NCBI RefSeq assembly: GCF_041381155.1
Contig: NC_091138.1
Location: forward strand, 37,193,604-37,257,603
From: Argopecten irradians
Taxonomy: Eukaryota; Mollusca; Bivalvia; Pectinida; Pectinidae
Reading direction: 5' to 3'
DNA length: 64,000 bases
In this document: positions 1 to 12,453 of the stretch, piece by piece
Layout of the letters: every line of letters begins with the position of its first letter
How positions within the stretch are numbered: position 1 is the stretch's first letter
Translations under genes and position numbers: made by a program
Notes under the pieces: generated by a model
What the model saw: the letters and a program-made list of their open reading frames with translations, nothing else
Database searches by the model: none
Told to the model about the DNA's origin: nothing

Positions 1-419
1 TCGTTTTCTTTATCATTATAATTTTTCTATACCATCTTCCAAAATAATTTTAAACATATTCTATACTTGCGAGCTAAGGATTTAGTAGGGTGGTTATGAC
101 AGGTCGGTTTATTAATGAATGTTGATACAATGTACAACGTTTTTGCGTGGCAAATACTTTCTGGACATGGCTAGATACATTCCACTTTAATAACCACATG
201 CCCGTTTTGAAGAAATGCATTGCAATTCCCTCAACTCTCATCTATATTATCGCAATATTGTGTTTAGTCCTCACTGTTCATGTAACCAATCTGACGAAAC
301 TTCATTTTCTTCTCCAGTGTCCCAATCCCAAAAAACACAAATGGTATGTTTTAGAAACCTGTCCGATGACTTTAAACTTCATTTATTTTACATCATTTGC
401 GAAACAAGTTAAACAACTT

Positions 420-612
420 ATGCAAATCACTTTCGATGACCCGGATGTAAACTTGCGAGGGGTCGAAGTATGGGAGGGAAACCGGAGATCCCGGAGGAAA
501 TCCCACGAGATCGGACAGGTGACCCCTAGCCTTTTCACGTGGGTGCCGGAGACCGAACCCAGACCGGCTAAGTGAAAGGCGAACGGCTTAACCACTACAC
601 CACCACCCGATC
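420..612 (-). repeat. tRNA-derived SINE
   Basis: Read on the minus strand, the segment starts with a tRNA-like head at about 612-540. It has an A-box-like run (tggtgtagtggttaagc) and a B-box-like run (gggttcggtctcc). A GC-richer body follows with tccgggatctccggtttccc, unlike the AT-rich surroundings. This is the build of a polymerase III SINE. Open frames through it on both strands (147-575 plus, 383-595 minus) are incidental. Nothing else gene-like is seen between 1 and 989. Confidence 0.7.
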
Positions 613-989
613 ACCTATAATGTTAACATTTTACATGTTTCTCATTTTAACCCTAATATGCTCGATCAGTACAATGTACAACTTGTACTTACGTGTAGCT
701 CTTCATCACTATAATAAGGCAAACATACTTAGTAAAGCATGACGTCTGCGTTTAAAGTAGAATTAATACTTTAAGTATATATTTGGTGAGATAGAGATTT
801 CTTTAAATATTAAATCAGGATAATTATAAGTTTACATACTCTTATCGATTGTATCTATATAAAAATGCTATTAAAATGAAACATAGCTTGTTTCTAAATA
901 GGTCATATTTCATGATTAATATCCAACAAAGACGAAATTTCTCAATGTAATGTTATTGTTTAAAGTTCAGCGTACTGTCTTCTTTACAG

Positions 990-1308
990 TTTCTCATCCT
1001 GGTATTTTTAGTACCAGATTTTGTGACAGCGGGATTAAACTCAAAATGGAGTCTTTGTGGGTGCAGTTTTAATCCTTGGCAGAGTTGGAGTCAGTGTACG
1101 GCATCGTGCGGCGGAGGAGGAACTCGAAGACGGGAGAGATCAGTGCAAAGTTACACTAACGAGGACTGTGTAACTTTCCGGGATTGTGCTTCTGGTGATA
1201 TGGCGTATGACTATCAAGAATGTAACAGAATATGTTATCACGGAGGAACGATAAGGTATGGATATTGTAGGTGCCCGGACGGTTGGAGGGGACCATGTTG
1301 CGGAGAAA
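990..1308 (+). CDS. Gene A exon: TSP1 domain plus EGF-like tail
   Basis: The acceptor tcttctttacag ends at 989 and the donor agtaag starts at 1309. The first residues, [15 protein letters not shown], look like the end of a signal peptide. The TSP1 core follows with [20 protein letters not shown], then an EGF-like [14 protein letters not shown]. No ATG lies in the open frame, which is closed upstream at 948; GTG at 1023 is not a start. An alternative acceptor at 1010-1011 (ggtatttttag) would give phase 1 and remove the hydrophobic stretch, so the 5' edge is uncertain. Confidence 0.75.
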
Positions 1309-4300
1309 GTAAGTCTATTCTGTTTTTGTCATCGTTAATCTGTCAAGTGTCTTTTGTTGAACGATAGGTGTGATCAATTCATTGGAGTCACATACTGTAA
1401 TACATATTTTTTTCCTTTTCAAGTATATGAATAAACATAGCGCAGATGATAAAGTATATATATTATAATATATTGGAGAGAAGAATATAAAAGATAAGCA
1501 GTTAAATATATTATTATTAAATACTATACTGATTCTTCTCATACGTTGATGATTAATCAGTGAAATGTGAAACTATATTTCTGTTACAAGGGGTTACCTG
1601 TGGCGACCCTGGAACGCTGACAAACGGACAAAGGCATGGTGATGCGTTTGACTTCGGTAAATCTGTTACCTACACGTGCAAAGACCAATATAATATGACT
1701 CAAGGGACAAGCTTAAGGACATGTAACAAGTACGGACGATGGACAGGATCTATGCCTCTATGTGTTTGTGAGTATGTCCATTTCTACATCCGTCAACATG
1801 TACTGTCGTTTTTACACGATACATTCCATGCACCGTCCGTTTTATTTAGACTTTATCCTTTTTCCTAAAGGCAGTAACCAATAAATATGATAATTTTGAT
1901 TAAATCAACAAGGAAGATAATTCATAAAGACACTAGTCTTTGATAAGCTCGCGTAGTAAATAAAACATATTCATTATATATCAATTACGGAAACACATAG
2001 AGACGGTGTAATATATATACATGTAGAAGATCTTACATGAGTGACTATGTAATATGAAATTTATCAAACGAGTTCAATTATGACGTCGCATAATTGTCTC
2101 CGTACATGGAAACGTCAAATCCGAGTCTATTTATATAGAGGCGAAATTCAAAGTTTAACTTATATTTCTTTTACAAAGTTATAAAACTCGTGATTGTGTA
2201 ATATGAAATGCTGGTTGCATATCAAATTATTGAACTCGTTTGATAAATTTCATATTACTAACCACTCATGCAAGATCCTCTATTTATAAAATTTAATTGT
2301 CATTACAGTCGCACACACCTGTCTCAGCAATCCCTGTCAAAACGGAGGAACCTGTGTAGATGGCCTGGATCGCTATAGTTGTCAGTGTCTAAACGGCTGG
2401 AGCGGAATCAATTGTGAACGGGGTATTGGAATCATAGATTAAAAATGTTCATAAGTTTTCATATGGTTTTGATGAATGAAAAACTATATGGAATCTCGAA
2501 TGATAATCGATGTGATCAGCAGCCTGATCATGATTCACATTTCCAAGAATTTGTACTATTTATTCAGCCATCATCTTTTCGTGCAAGTTTGACAAAATAA
2601 GCCCACTTATTTTCCGATATGAATAAAAAGATAGCAAAAAGTTGTGTTCTATTTTGATGAAACATTAAATGGACGTTTCGTTACTGATAAAATATGTTTT
2701 CATAATGTAATTTGTATAGAACAGAAAAATGAGTGTCATTCTGATTTGTAATAAGATTAATCACGTAGACATGGCCATTTCAATGCTTAAGTATAATGCA
2801 TATCATTATGCGACGTCAACAATACTAACTTTCAGCTTATATTTAACTGATAATATTTGTTCTTTTTGCTAAAAGTCATTATATTAGAATATTCGACTAG
2901 TTTTAACTTTTTTTCAGATATACAACCTCCAGTTATGACGGACTGCCCATCCAACATGAAGTTGAATGTGAACAAACCTACCGTCCGCGTTAACTGGACC
3001 ATTCCAACATTCACGGATCCGATGGGAACAAACTTGACGGAAACACATAATTATCCCTCCAACCACTGGGAGTTTCCCTGGGGAGACTATACTGTCCAGT
3101 ACTCTGCTGTAAAGCCGTTAAATGGTCTTAGGACCGAATGTGTATTCAATATTACAGTGCGCCGTAAGTACAGGAAGCATTGACAAACAATTACCGCTAA
3201 AATTAATAGCAACACAAACTGACTCCAAAGCATAAAAATGGTAGAAAAAACTATTTTAGGTATTATTATTATATGGGCCCGATGGTGCGAGGGTTGCTGT
3301 TAAGTCACATTAATGCAATTAACTTGCACGGAAAAATAAGTAATTTATTTCTATAACTAATTATCTTGTTAACTGAAGACAGCATATTGAGCAGAACCAT
3401 ATAATACTAATGGTGTTAATCGCATTTCTTTGGTCTTTTTTAAACTTTAAGTTTTATCACTATTTATTTTATATTATTCAAACCAAAGTATTATGGTTAA
3501 GATAAGATATTTAACGATAGTGAAATTGCTTTTTTTCCGTTATAGCCCATCCTTGTCCTATCCTATCCTGAATGTTCCTGCTAGTGGTGCTAGAGTTTGC
3601 AATGGTTGGAAGAAAGACTTTGGACAATACTGTATGGTGTTTTGTGATAACAATCACGACGTTTATCCCGGAATTGACATCAACCAATGGTTTGTGTGTG
3701 GAGCAAGTGGCATCTGGAAACCAGGTAGTCAGCTGCCCAACTGTGAAGGTATGCAGTTTTATTTTCTTATGGGTACCTTCGGTGCCACGCTAAAGGTCAT
3801 TTTCGAAGTTTTTTTTAATTATTAGGTCAAGCAGATTATTTGTAAAATAAACGAGAAAAAAACGCTTCAAACATTTTAATAAGACATTTCTGAGTTCAAA
3901 GAATTTTTAAAGAATTACATAAATATCATTTATTCTTCGTCTAAAAATTATTGGCAAATGGATATGCTTTTAGTTTATCAACTTATTAATGGTGTTGCTT
4001 GCTGTAAATGTATGCAATCAACAATGATTGAATTCATTTGAATATGATACAAATGCTGAGTTTTGATGAATTTATTTCCTCGACTTTTATTTATGCTAAC
4101 AAGATTCAGTTTTAGATATCTTTATTCCAGCGTCCTTACCATTATCAGGAAGTGCCAACAGAGAAGTACACTTCCGATCATGTAACGATACCAGTGACGT
4201 ACGTGTCTTACAAGACGAGTTCATTCAACGTCTGAAAAACTCTCGCTATTCCTACTTTTGCCACGCCTTCCGAGACGCATGTGCACCAGAAAACGTGGAG

Positions 4301-4312
4301 GTTGTTTGTTAG
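990..4312 (+). CDS. Gene A: short secreted TSP1-EGF-sushi-EGF-HYR-sushi protein (six exons, frame-broken in exon 5)
   Basis: Six exons at 990-1308, 1591-1767, 2309-2422, 2918-3163, 3546-3748 and 4131-4312 join in phase 1 throughout. Module order: TSP1 plus an EGF-like tail, sushi, EGF, HYR, a sushi-like module, and a short conserved module ending in TAG at 4310-4312. The exon sum is 1,241 nt; without the 5-bp duplication in exon 5 it would be 1,236 nt (412 codons with the stop). The N-terminus with the start codon is not found and may lie left of the window. The modules are typical of extracellular matrix or humoral proteins, so secretion is inferred; the ligand is unknown. The inverted copy A' at 28.6-35.2 kb has the same exon order and the same stop position. 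As assembled, the frame is lost at 3566-3571, so this is a recent pseudogene, a null allele or an assembly error. Confidence 0.7.
1591..1767 (+). CDS. Gene A exon: sushi/CCP domain
   Basis: Phase 1-1 exon between ttacaag and the donor gtgagt. It encodes [41 protein letters not shown]: four cysteines, the conserved Gly-x-Trp and a final Cys, the standard CCP layout of about 59 residues. The orthologous exon in A' is at 31129-31306. Confidence 0.85.
2028..2278. mobile_element. MITE with about 52-bp terminal inverted repeats
   Basis: The left arm 2028-2080 (agatcttacatgagtgact, then aatatgaaatttatcaaacg) is inverted at 2226-2278 (cgtttgataaatttcatatt, then accactcatgcaagatcct). It lies in the gene A intron before the EGF exon. 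The matching intron of A' lacks it, so it was gained or lost after the duplication. No coding capacity. Confidence 0.75.
2309..2422 (+). CDS. Gene A exon: EGF-like domain
   Basis: The acceptor cattacag ends at 2308 and the donor gtattg starts at 2423; phase 1-1. Six cysteines in the EGF order: [19 protein letters not shown], then [14 protein letters not shown]. The A' copy at 30494-30607 is nearly identical and is one of its few undamaged exons. Confidence 0.88.
2918..3163 (+). CDS. Gene A exon: HYR (hyalin repeat) domain
   Basis: Phase 1-1 exon preceded by ttttttcag and followed by gtaagt. It has the HYR signature [31 protein letters not shown] and CVFNITV, with the two cysteines that normally pair. 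HYR modules have an immunoglobulin-like fold and flank sushi domains in SVEP1 and similar proteins. The A' copy (29890-30136) has one inserted base near its end. Confidence 0.88.
3546..3748 (+). CDS. Gene A exon: sushi-like module with 5-bp frameshift
   Basis: The acceptor cgttatag ends at 3545 and the donor gtatgc starts at 3749. In the phase required by the preceding exon the start reads P-H-P-C-P-I-L-S and then TGA at 3569. The run tcctatcctat at 3561-3570 looks like a 5-bp duplication; without it the frame gives [18 protein letters not shown] and stays open. The rest ([30 protein letters not shown]) matches the gene C exon at 55965 and the A' exon at 29152-29350. Confidence 0.75.
4131..4312 (+). 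CDS. Gene A terminal exon: short conserved module and stop
   Basis: Starts after tttattccag in phase 1 and reads A-S-L-P-L-S-G, then [41 protein letters not shown] and TAG at 4310. It aligns with the first part of the gene C exon at 57263 (GSCSDKATQNTIKAHFI to CNVQNVEVTCG). Gene C continues into a polybasic run; gene A stops directly after the last cysteine. A' ends at the same place, so the stop predates that duplication. I do not recognise a named family. Confidence 0.7.
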
Positions 4313-4719
4313 CATATTATAGCATAAATGATATGAAACTAACCTCATTAACATTATTTTATGAAAGAAACTCTAATTTCATCATCGGACTATCATGTGA
4401 ATTAATTAGCAACCTGGCATTAAATATATATAACAATGTTATTACATAGATTTTTCTTGATGTAAAGGCTTTGATTTTCAATAAAAAGAAGTGATTTTCA
4501 AAGATATTTGACAATGATTTCTAGGAATATGGAAAATAGAAGATGAATACCTCAGCATAACATGTATAACCACTGTTAATTAAGTTATTTTGATTATAAT
4601 TATTTAAGGCATTAGTTCTACAGAACACATGACCTTCGGAAGTGACCATTCATTGAGTTCTAAAACGTTAAAAATCCTATCATATATTTCATCGTTGGGT
4701 GTGACAAGCATGATTGTAA

Positions 4720-4800
4720 GACTCTTTTATATATAGATATGAAGGATAGGGATATTTTACCCGAGGGTCACAAAATGTTGTAAAACACTAGGCTTGCCGA
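4720..4800. repeat. Fragment of dispersed repeat family F
   Basis: Shares gaaggatagggatattttac, ccgagggtcacaaaatgttg and aggcttgccga with the longer copies at 34107-34520 and 56415-56765. Only one end of the family is kept here. Confidence 0.55.
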
Positions 4801-4859
4801 AGCTGGAAAACAAACTGGAATTTCATCATTTTTTCTCTTAAATGTGGAAAAAGAAACAA

Positions 4860-4997
4860 ACATGGGTCTGTCAAGTGGACAGGGATATCTCAACCTTTGT
4901 GAAAGATTTTGGCCGTCAAACCCCTGCGAGCCTAGGGTTGACAAGCCAAATATTTCACTCGGGTTGAGATATTCCTGTCCACTTGACTGACCCATGT
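4860..4997. mobile_element. Palindromic MITE, family A, copy 1
   Basis: Near-palindrome. The left arm catgggtctgtcaagtggac plus agggatatctcaacc is inverted on the right, ending ctgtccacttgactgaccca. Related copies lie at 13475, 24905 and, more decayed, 58905 and 59270. Non-coding; a weak open frame across it is incidental. Confidence 0.75.
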
Positions 4998-5000
4998 AAG

Positions 5001-6197
5001 ATTCAATAATTTCACGAAGTAGGACGGACTAGTTTATTTGATCGAAGACATCCATTCCCAAAAAATGTTCTACAAAATTAATATACACCTATATATCTAT
5101 CCAACCTAATTTTTATCACCGTCTTAGATATGAAACTCGAAACTTTGATAATACATTATTACCCCAATTCTATGTTAATCCACCTCTAACAAACAAACAG
5201 TCATTTCATCATCCACTATAGATCACTGAACAAACTTACTTATAATATTAGATCAAACCCAACTACTTGAATAATTTCTTGATAAAAACATGACAAGAAA
5301 CGTACCTTTTTATTTATTACAACATTTGAACTCATAAGGGATAAATTTATCATGCCCGTTTACATATGCAATGCAATTCCCTCAATGAACACCTTTTTAA
5401 CACAATTTGATCACAATCCACCGTTTTTATTGTACTAGGTATGACGAATTTCGAAGACGATTTATACGTTCACTTAAATCAATTCCATATACTATTACTG
5501 TAGATCGTCTTCAATTTGGGAACGAAACACTATTTATACACGAAAACAAGGTAAATAATGATATTTTTTCAAACATTGCATCAGTTAAATGTTTATGCGA
5601 TGTTTATTTAGAATATATTATTATATTTATATTAAAGTTAAATGTGCCGTATTTTTTATATTCACAAATCAGGAAAAGCTTTTAATATCTTATTCACCAC
5701 CAAAAATACCACCATTTTGAGGAATACAATGATTTCAATGCATACATTTTATATTTACAAGTACAAATAGATAATGAAAATGATTTTTTGCAGTACTACA
5801 TAAAATCCTTATAAATTGTATCTACATTGCAGTGAATTGAATACCATAAAGCCAAGGCATGGCTTATAATTTCATTTCATATTTGTAAATTGTTTATAAT
5901 AATTGTAAAGTGATTTCTGAAGGCATGTTTCCATCTAAGGCATAAAAACAAGATTTTTACAGTGCCTAAATTTTTCTTTGTAACTACCGTTTATAAGGAA
6001 TCATAAATGGTTATTTGAGAATCTGAATGATTTTCACATCATAATTTATCAACCCTTATGGTTTTCAATCGTAAGATACTTTAGAAAAAATAGCATGTCA
6101 AAATTTTTGCCCTGGTGTGGTGAATATAACTTTAAAGTGATAGAGATTAAGAGTCTTAGACATTTGTTTCTATTTTCCTTTATATCAATTGTATATT
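5001..6197. other. Intergenic, no supported feature
   Basis: AT-rich DNA. A 92-codon open frame at 5407-5685 has no domain pattern and lysine/isoleucine-biased composition typical of AT-rich non-coding DNA. Confidence 0.6.
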
Positions 6198-6520
6198 ATA
6201 TTTAAGCATTTATGTCAGTATTTTTAACTTCATCGGAGTATGAAACAAAATTTCATAACCCAATGAAGTTAAAAAATAGTTTCAAATGCTTACAATTAAT
6301 TTTTCAGACTAAATGATAACATAAAATACATTTAAACGTCCTTTGATTTTCCATTTGATTATTTTTTCTAAATCAATGTGGAACGTCGACGTCTCTATTT
6401 TGACGTCATGATAACGTCGAGTTTTAGCGCCATTTTCGGATTTATTTCTTCATGGTAGTATAGAAAAAAAATATCAGCCAATCAGAAAGTCAGATTTAGT
6501 ATGAAAACAAATAAAAAAAT
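6198..6520. repeat. Dispersed repeat family E, copy 1 (decayed hairpin plus flank)
   Basis: The decayed hairpin (tttttaacttcatcgg and its inverse around 6200-6290) is followed by a flank with gacgtctctattttgacgtc, atgataacgtc and atcagccaatcagaaagtca. The same order is found at 43091-43475. Confidence 0.6.
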
Positions 6521-9500
6521 AGTTATTGTTGTATTAAGAATTCAAATAAAGAAAGTTTCAATTAACTAGGAGACAGATGGAATATTTCCTCAAAACACGA
6601 CATCAATACTGACGGGAACAGATAATTAATAAGATGAGAGCGATAACAATCAGACTTTGACATCACATATCATGCTACACCACAAATTTTGAATGGCATT
6701 TGTTTTGCAATTGACTGATATGTCCAACTCAACTGTTAAACAAAGCGTAGAGGAAACGACAGTTCACTGGGAAAGCTGATTATGATTTGAAAGCATGAAC
6801 GAACATTTTGCAATCTCAACATCAATATTTTCTATTGAATATACATGTATCTGCACGTAGGTTTGTGCAATTTCCCAAAAGTCTCAAAATGATCACTGGG
6901 TAAAGCTGATTGATAGTCATAATAGCGGATTTGTTAACAATAACAGATATCAAAGCGTCACAAACAATAATTATGTAAAATAAAACTGAACTTATTAAAC
7001 ATTCAACATGTTGTACGTGTCTGTAATGTTTGTATAGGAGAATACTTTTAGGAAGATGAATATAAGGTTTTCAGCGAAAAAAATGCTATATACATTTAGA
7101 TACCAAATATTCATTATTCGATCTGTATACTATCTTAATATGATTGAGCTAATTATAATACACGAACTGGTCCTCTTCCAAGTGGTTTGTCACCTGTAAA
7201 TGGAACCATTAGTTAGAGCGAAAAATGCCAGTCGTCATGTGAAAGCTCAGTATGAGAATTCATGTATTTGTATTGAAATCTATTTTTACATATTATTATA
7301 CAATCACAGTATTAGCACTTCTAAGTCATCACACATATGAATACTTTACCGAAATAACCCCACCTTCCTTAACTTATCACATACGAGATTTTTACGTCAG
7401 TATTGCATGACGTCATTTTAATGTTCCACTGGATCATGACGTCATAATGGTAGATAATTACAGAAATAGGCGACGGTTTCAAAACAATGTATACTAAGTA
7501 ACCAAATATTTCAAATGACGAAAACAATAGTTTCCAACAAACCATGTCTATATCTGACATTTTTGCTGAGTTGTATATATTTATATACCTTAACCAAGTG
7601 AACTGTATATAATTTTATGATTTTTAACAACTTGGATAGACTTCAAGCATAAATCATTGCTAAACAAAACATTGAGAACCTGTGTAGGCAAGAATGAAGT
7701 AAACGATAGCGACACGTTTACTAATAATAAAATGACTAAATCTACATCTCCAAAAGGTTTGTTATATATGCAAATTAAGGAAAGGTCATATTTTCATTTA
7801 TATTTCTCAAAAATACTATCTTTTGAAAATTGGATTTAAATAAAATGGAATGAAAATTGTATCTGTATGTTCATTTTATAGCAATCGTAAATCAAAGATG
7901 ACTATATTTCTCAACATTCATTGATATGTAATTGGTTTCAGCCTTGAGGCATTTCTCTGTTCTTCCTAGAATCCGTCAAAACAGGTGACGTTTGAATAAC
8001 GAATAACTCTGCTGTTCATGGCACGATATATTTTGTTCATTTTGGTAATCTCTCATTTTTGCCAAACACGAAAGTGTACTGCAATGTTTTCTTATATTTA
8101 ATAAAAGTGGAAACGATGATCTTTATAAATATAAGATATAGCAGTATCCTATTGCACTAACTCAGAAGAGTGATATATATGTTACCGCTACTTCTAAATT
8201 TTGACTTTCTTTTACAAATTAACCGTGATTCTATTTAAAAGTGAAGCAGTTTTTAAATTAAGAGACCACCTTGACTTCTTTTTAATATCTAAGTACTGTA
8301 AAAATGTAATCAAAACACGTATTGGCCCAAAAAGTGGCAACGGAGCAACCGCTTTGTCAGATTTTTCAACTTTTCTTAAAGTGCCGCAAAACCGACCATT
8401 TCTGAAAGTTTTTGGATAAGAAAAAGGATATCGTTTCTTTGAAATTAGCTTTAGAAATATAATATTGATTATCAAAAAAACAAATTTAGTATGATATTTT
8501 TCTGTTACAAAAAAAACTGGCAATTCTGAAAGTTTTTTTCCTTGTTTATCGAAATATGTTTATTATGTTTTTATCTAAGAGTTTTCTATTGATTGACATA
8601 AGACTTCAAATAGTCTGAAGTCCTATAGCTATATCCTACAAGTTCGAGATTCATCCTAAAACAATAATAACCGTTTTTCATTGCCCTCATGAAATGAAAT
8701 CACGCGATCTATGGTAGCAATTAGAAAAAAAGGGGAGCAATACTGTGACAGGGGAGTTAAAAAATATCCCGTTTATAATTCATAACTGTCAAAACTTAGT
8801 TTGGGAAAAAATCTAAATCGTGTGTGTGATCTTCTACAGGTTATCATTTCTATAAAAATAATCACAATAACGGCCCGTATTTAAACAATATTTTGAAACT
8901 TAATAAGAAGCATCTGGTACTTGTATAATTTCCCTAATTATATAAATGCGTTCATTTTCAATTATCACCTGGTTTAAAATTAAAACATAAAATTACTGGC
9001 CACAACAAATAATGTTTCTTTTACACAAAAACAGGGTAATGTGGATAATACCATATTCGGGAAATTGTCTTTGTTCATGTTTTGATTTTAAGATCTTTGA
9101 CTTTTTTGTAGAAAAAAATCAGGGTTTTAATGTCAAACGAAGTTTGGAGCCATGCAGGAGTCCCTTTTTAATTCTTCTTCAAAGTTTATAAAACAAAACC
9201 TGTGTTATAAGTTATAAGATTTTGAATACGAATGAGGATAAAAAAACTCAAACATTTTTTTTCACAGGCAATTAAGAAATCGTTTACTTTGTCAATATAT
9301 TTAAATGTAAAAAGAGCGCACAACATAAAAATTGTCAAAATGATATTAGAGTAAAAAATTACAGGTTTCATAAAGGCAAAACTACAAAACTACGAAATAT
9401 TGTGTTTAATCATTCAATCAATTCAATAGTAATGACGTTTCTATTTTTCATTCGATTGTTTTTTAAATTGTTTTTGTTTTTCTAATCTTTAATGACACTT

Positions 9501-10230
9501 TAATATATTAAGGTCGATGTAAGACTTCAACCGAGACTGAAATGCAATAAAAGATTTGCTTGCTCCCATAACCTAAATATCTTACACGTCTCCATGGAGT
9601 CGTAGAATCAATATGAATCTGTATCCAGAGGAGGTTAAAACAAACAAACTAAATCCCGCTATATTAATCCATTTTTCTGTCAGGTCTTCAACTCCCTTAC
9701 GCTTGATTGGTAAACTATCTGAACAGTGGTGAACGTATACATGTTTTACGTTTATCAACCCGGAAGATGTATAGTCCAACGCCACTTGATTACAAACACG
9801 GATAATACAAAAAAACCTGGTCTATAAAACGAATAAATTGAAATCTCCTGCAGATTGCATTACAATATTCTTGTATTCATTTCAATTTTTAGTCAACGAA
9901 ATCGCTTAATACGAAAACCTGGGTATTACGTAAATATTTCCTAGTCGCCCCCGGGTACTTTTTGTTGTGTTGTTGTTCAAACCCATACAATGTGAGGTGC
10001 CAAAACCAAAGTTTAGTACTTTGTACGAAACCCGTATAATACGAAACGGTTTTGAAGGGTTCTCAGGAATTCATAATTAACCGGTTTCACTGTAATTGCT
10101 AAGTTCGTTCATTAAAGGGACATGCACCTACTTAAAATGCCAATATCTGTGACGTGTGTGATATCTTAAGCAATATATATTGAGATATGCTCTGTTTTCC
10201 CCACTATTTTGCATTGGTTAATAAGGACTC
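6521..10230. other. Intergenic, no supported feature
   Basis: About 3.7 kb of AT-rich sequence. Short open frames here (for example 8212-8523 minus and 9582-9785 minus) show no known motif, no splice context shared with neighbouring genes and no repeated copy in the window. Confidence 0.5.
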
Positions 10231-10335
10231 CACGAAGTGCGAATCACTTCTCAGGTAACAGATAACACGAAAATATAAGAAAAAAAATCCTTCAAATGTC
10301 AATCCTACACACTGACAAGCTCAGTTTGCGGCCCC
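10231..10335. repeat. Direct repeat R2, copy 1
   Basis: Shares cacgaagtgcga, cacttct, aaaatataagaaaaaaa, tcaatcctacacactgaca and tcagtttgcggcc in the same order with 11376-11484, about 1.1 kb downstream. Confidence 0.6.
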
Positions 10336-11375
10336 ATTTTTTTTCATACATAAGGAGGTTTGCGTTTGCTCGAGTACTGCTCTCCCCCGTAAATACATAT
10401 TTAACTAATGCAAATACATAACAGGAGTAATTAAACTTTTTTTTTATTATTTTTGAAATAATAATTATAACACTTTGAAAATTAAAAGCTATAGAATGCA
10501 GTCAAAATATCTACCAAGGCGAAGATGAGCACAAGGACTCATGACGTCACAAAACGTCTCCAACAAATGGCGCGAAATCCATAGGAATTCGCATACGTGG
10601 GCACTCCAGGCCATGAATGAACACTGATAAATCCGAATCTTTGAGTTCATTTCTTTGAGTTTATGCTAGACAATTATTACATCATATACTTCTATAGTTC
10701 AAAAGCGCCGTCCTTTTATTTCTAAATTATGTCTTCTACATGAAATAGAAAAATGAAATAACAAGTAGAGGTTCGCTCTTCCTATGCCAGTGTATGATTC
10801 ATATTAAAACATCTAGCAGCGCCCTTTAAGGCCTTGCCTTCAGTCATATTACATGGTCACGTTGACGCTCAATATATAGCATATTGACTCAGTGTAATTT
10901 CATTTTTAGAAAAACCGAGTCAATATTTATTTGTGAACGTTATTCCCCCAAACGCTGCATTCTTCAGGATGACGTTCTTTGACCAATGCTTCCTTGTAAC
11001 TAATTTCGCACAATGAAGTTAATTTTTGACATTTGTCAAAGAAACGACTTATCTAATTTAAAAAATTAAGGACATTTGTTTCGATCCATATGATGTCATA
11101 TTGCCCTTGTAGAATTTAAAATATTTCATTATCTATTCTATTCGAGCGACATAACACCATATGGATCTTTCTCTACAAAGGTCTGTAATTGATATATGCA
11201 TATAGATGGATCGCTTCAACGGGAGCAACTTCCCACTTTATTACCTGAGCGATATACATGTGTAATTAAGACAAGAATCTCCCTTCGCTTTCGTTTGATT
11301 TTCGATTTAGAGTCATAACGTTAAAATCCGTTGTTTTTATAACGAATAATAAAAATATGGCTTATAAGGGGCACG

Positions 11376-11484
11376 AAGGGCACGAAGTGCGAAGCACTTC
11401 TAAGGTAAACACATGCATGAAAATATAAGAAAAAAACACAATAAAAATTCAATCCTACACACTGACATCTTCAGTTTGCGGCCG
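11376..11484. repeat. Direct repeat R2, copy 2
   Basis: Second copy of the block at 10231-10335. It begins with the small hairpin gaagtgcgaagcacttc. Probably a dispersed element with two insertions. Between 11485 and 12453 I see nothing I can support. Confidence 0.6.
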
Positions 11485-12453
11485 CCATTATTTACCCACT
11501 GTAAAAAATCCCATGAGCGTGATTGCGATGTTTTGAAGTCATCGCATTATAAAAATCGAGCAGTTCAAATGCTTTTATGATCCGACGAAGGTAACTTTTC
11601 ATCCGGCAGAAGCTCAGTGCTTTTGCTCTTTATTTGCAAGCGTTCAACTGATTTGGAAGAAACACAGCTTTCGCCTCACTAGCGACACTTAGTCCCAAAC
11701 ATAAAAATAATTTGATGTTTTGACCTAATACCAATATTGTGAATAGTAAACAACAGTATGCTAATTCTAATGAATATATGTGTATTTTTAAAGTAATAAA
11801 ATAACTAATCTAATAAAATTTGAGTCAAGCGAAATGTTGAATGTTAAAAGTTAAAAAAGCATGAGGCGTCTTGGGCGAATTAAAAGTCCAAAACAGTAAA
11901 AACATAGACATTTAAAATTGTTCAAAAATATAAAACAGTGTGTGTTAATTTCAATGAATACTATTTGTATTATTTTAATAACAAAACGATTCCATTAATA
12001 ACATTCGAATCAAACTTAATTTTTAATGTAGAATATTAATTAGCTATGGGGCGAAACGTCTGGGCATGTCGACTCAACGGCCAATTCTGTGGCGAAAGGT
12101 CTGACATTCATGTCGTCTGCTACACCAGTCTTGTGCTGTACGCTATTCAGCTTGTAATCAAGATTTTGAATAGACTGGTTATGTTTTCTAAACACAAGAT
12201 TGTAATAAGAGAGTCAAGTTTATCTCCAAAACGTTCACCATTGCCACTGGAAACTTTATTAACCATGATCTGATTATTTTTCCCATTTTTTTTAAAAATA
12301 GCATACACACCCAAGAAACATACCGGACTGCAATGATAAAACAAGTGTTGGTGGGCAACTAACGACACCAGTATATAGTTTAATGTACGAAGATATACTG
12401 TACAATCAGCAATTGAATGGTTAAAAAAACCTCCATCCAAGCACCTTTGTAAA

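Noticed and set aside
147-595. 142-codon plus and 70-codon minus frames
   Set aside because: They overlap a tRNA-derived SINE and show no domain pattern.
1023-1025. Translation start of gene A
   Set aside because: It is GTG inside an exon whose frame continues upstream to a good acceptor; no ATG is present.
9582-9785. 67-codon minus frame as a small gene
   Set aside because: No motif, no splice partner, no copy elsewhere; cannot be supported.
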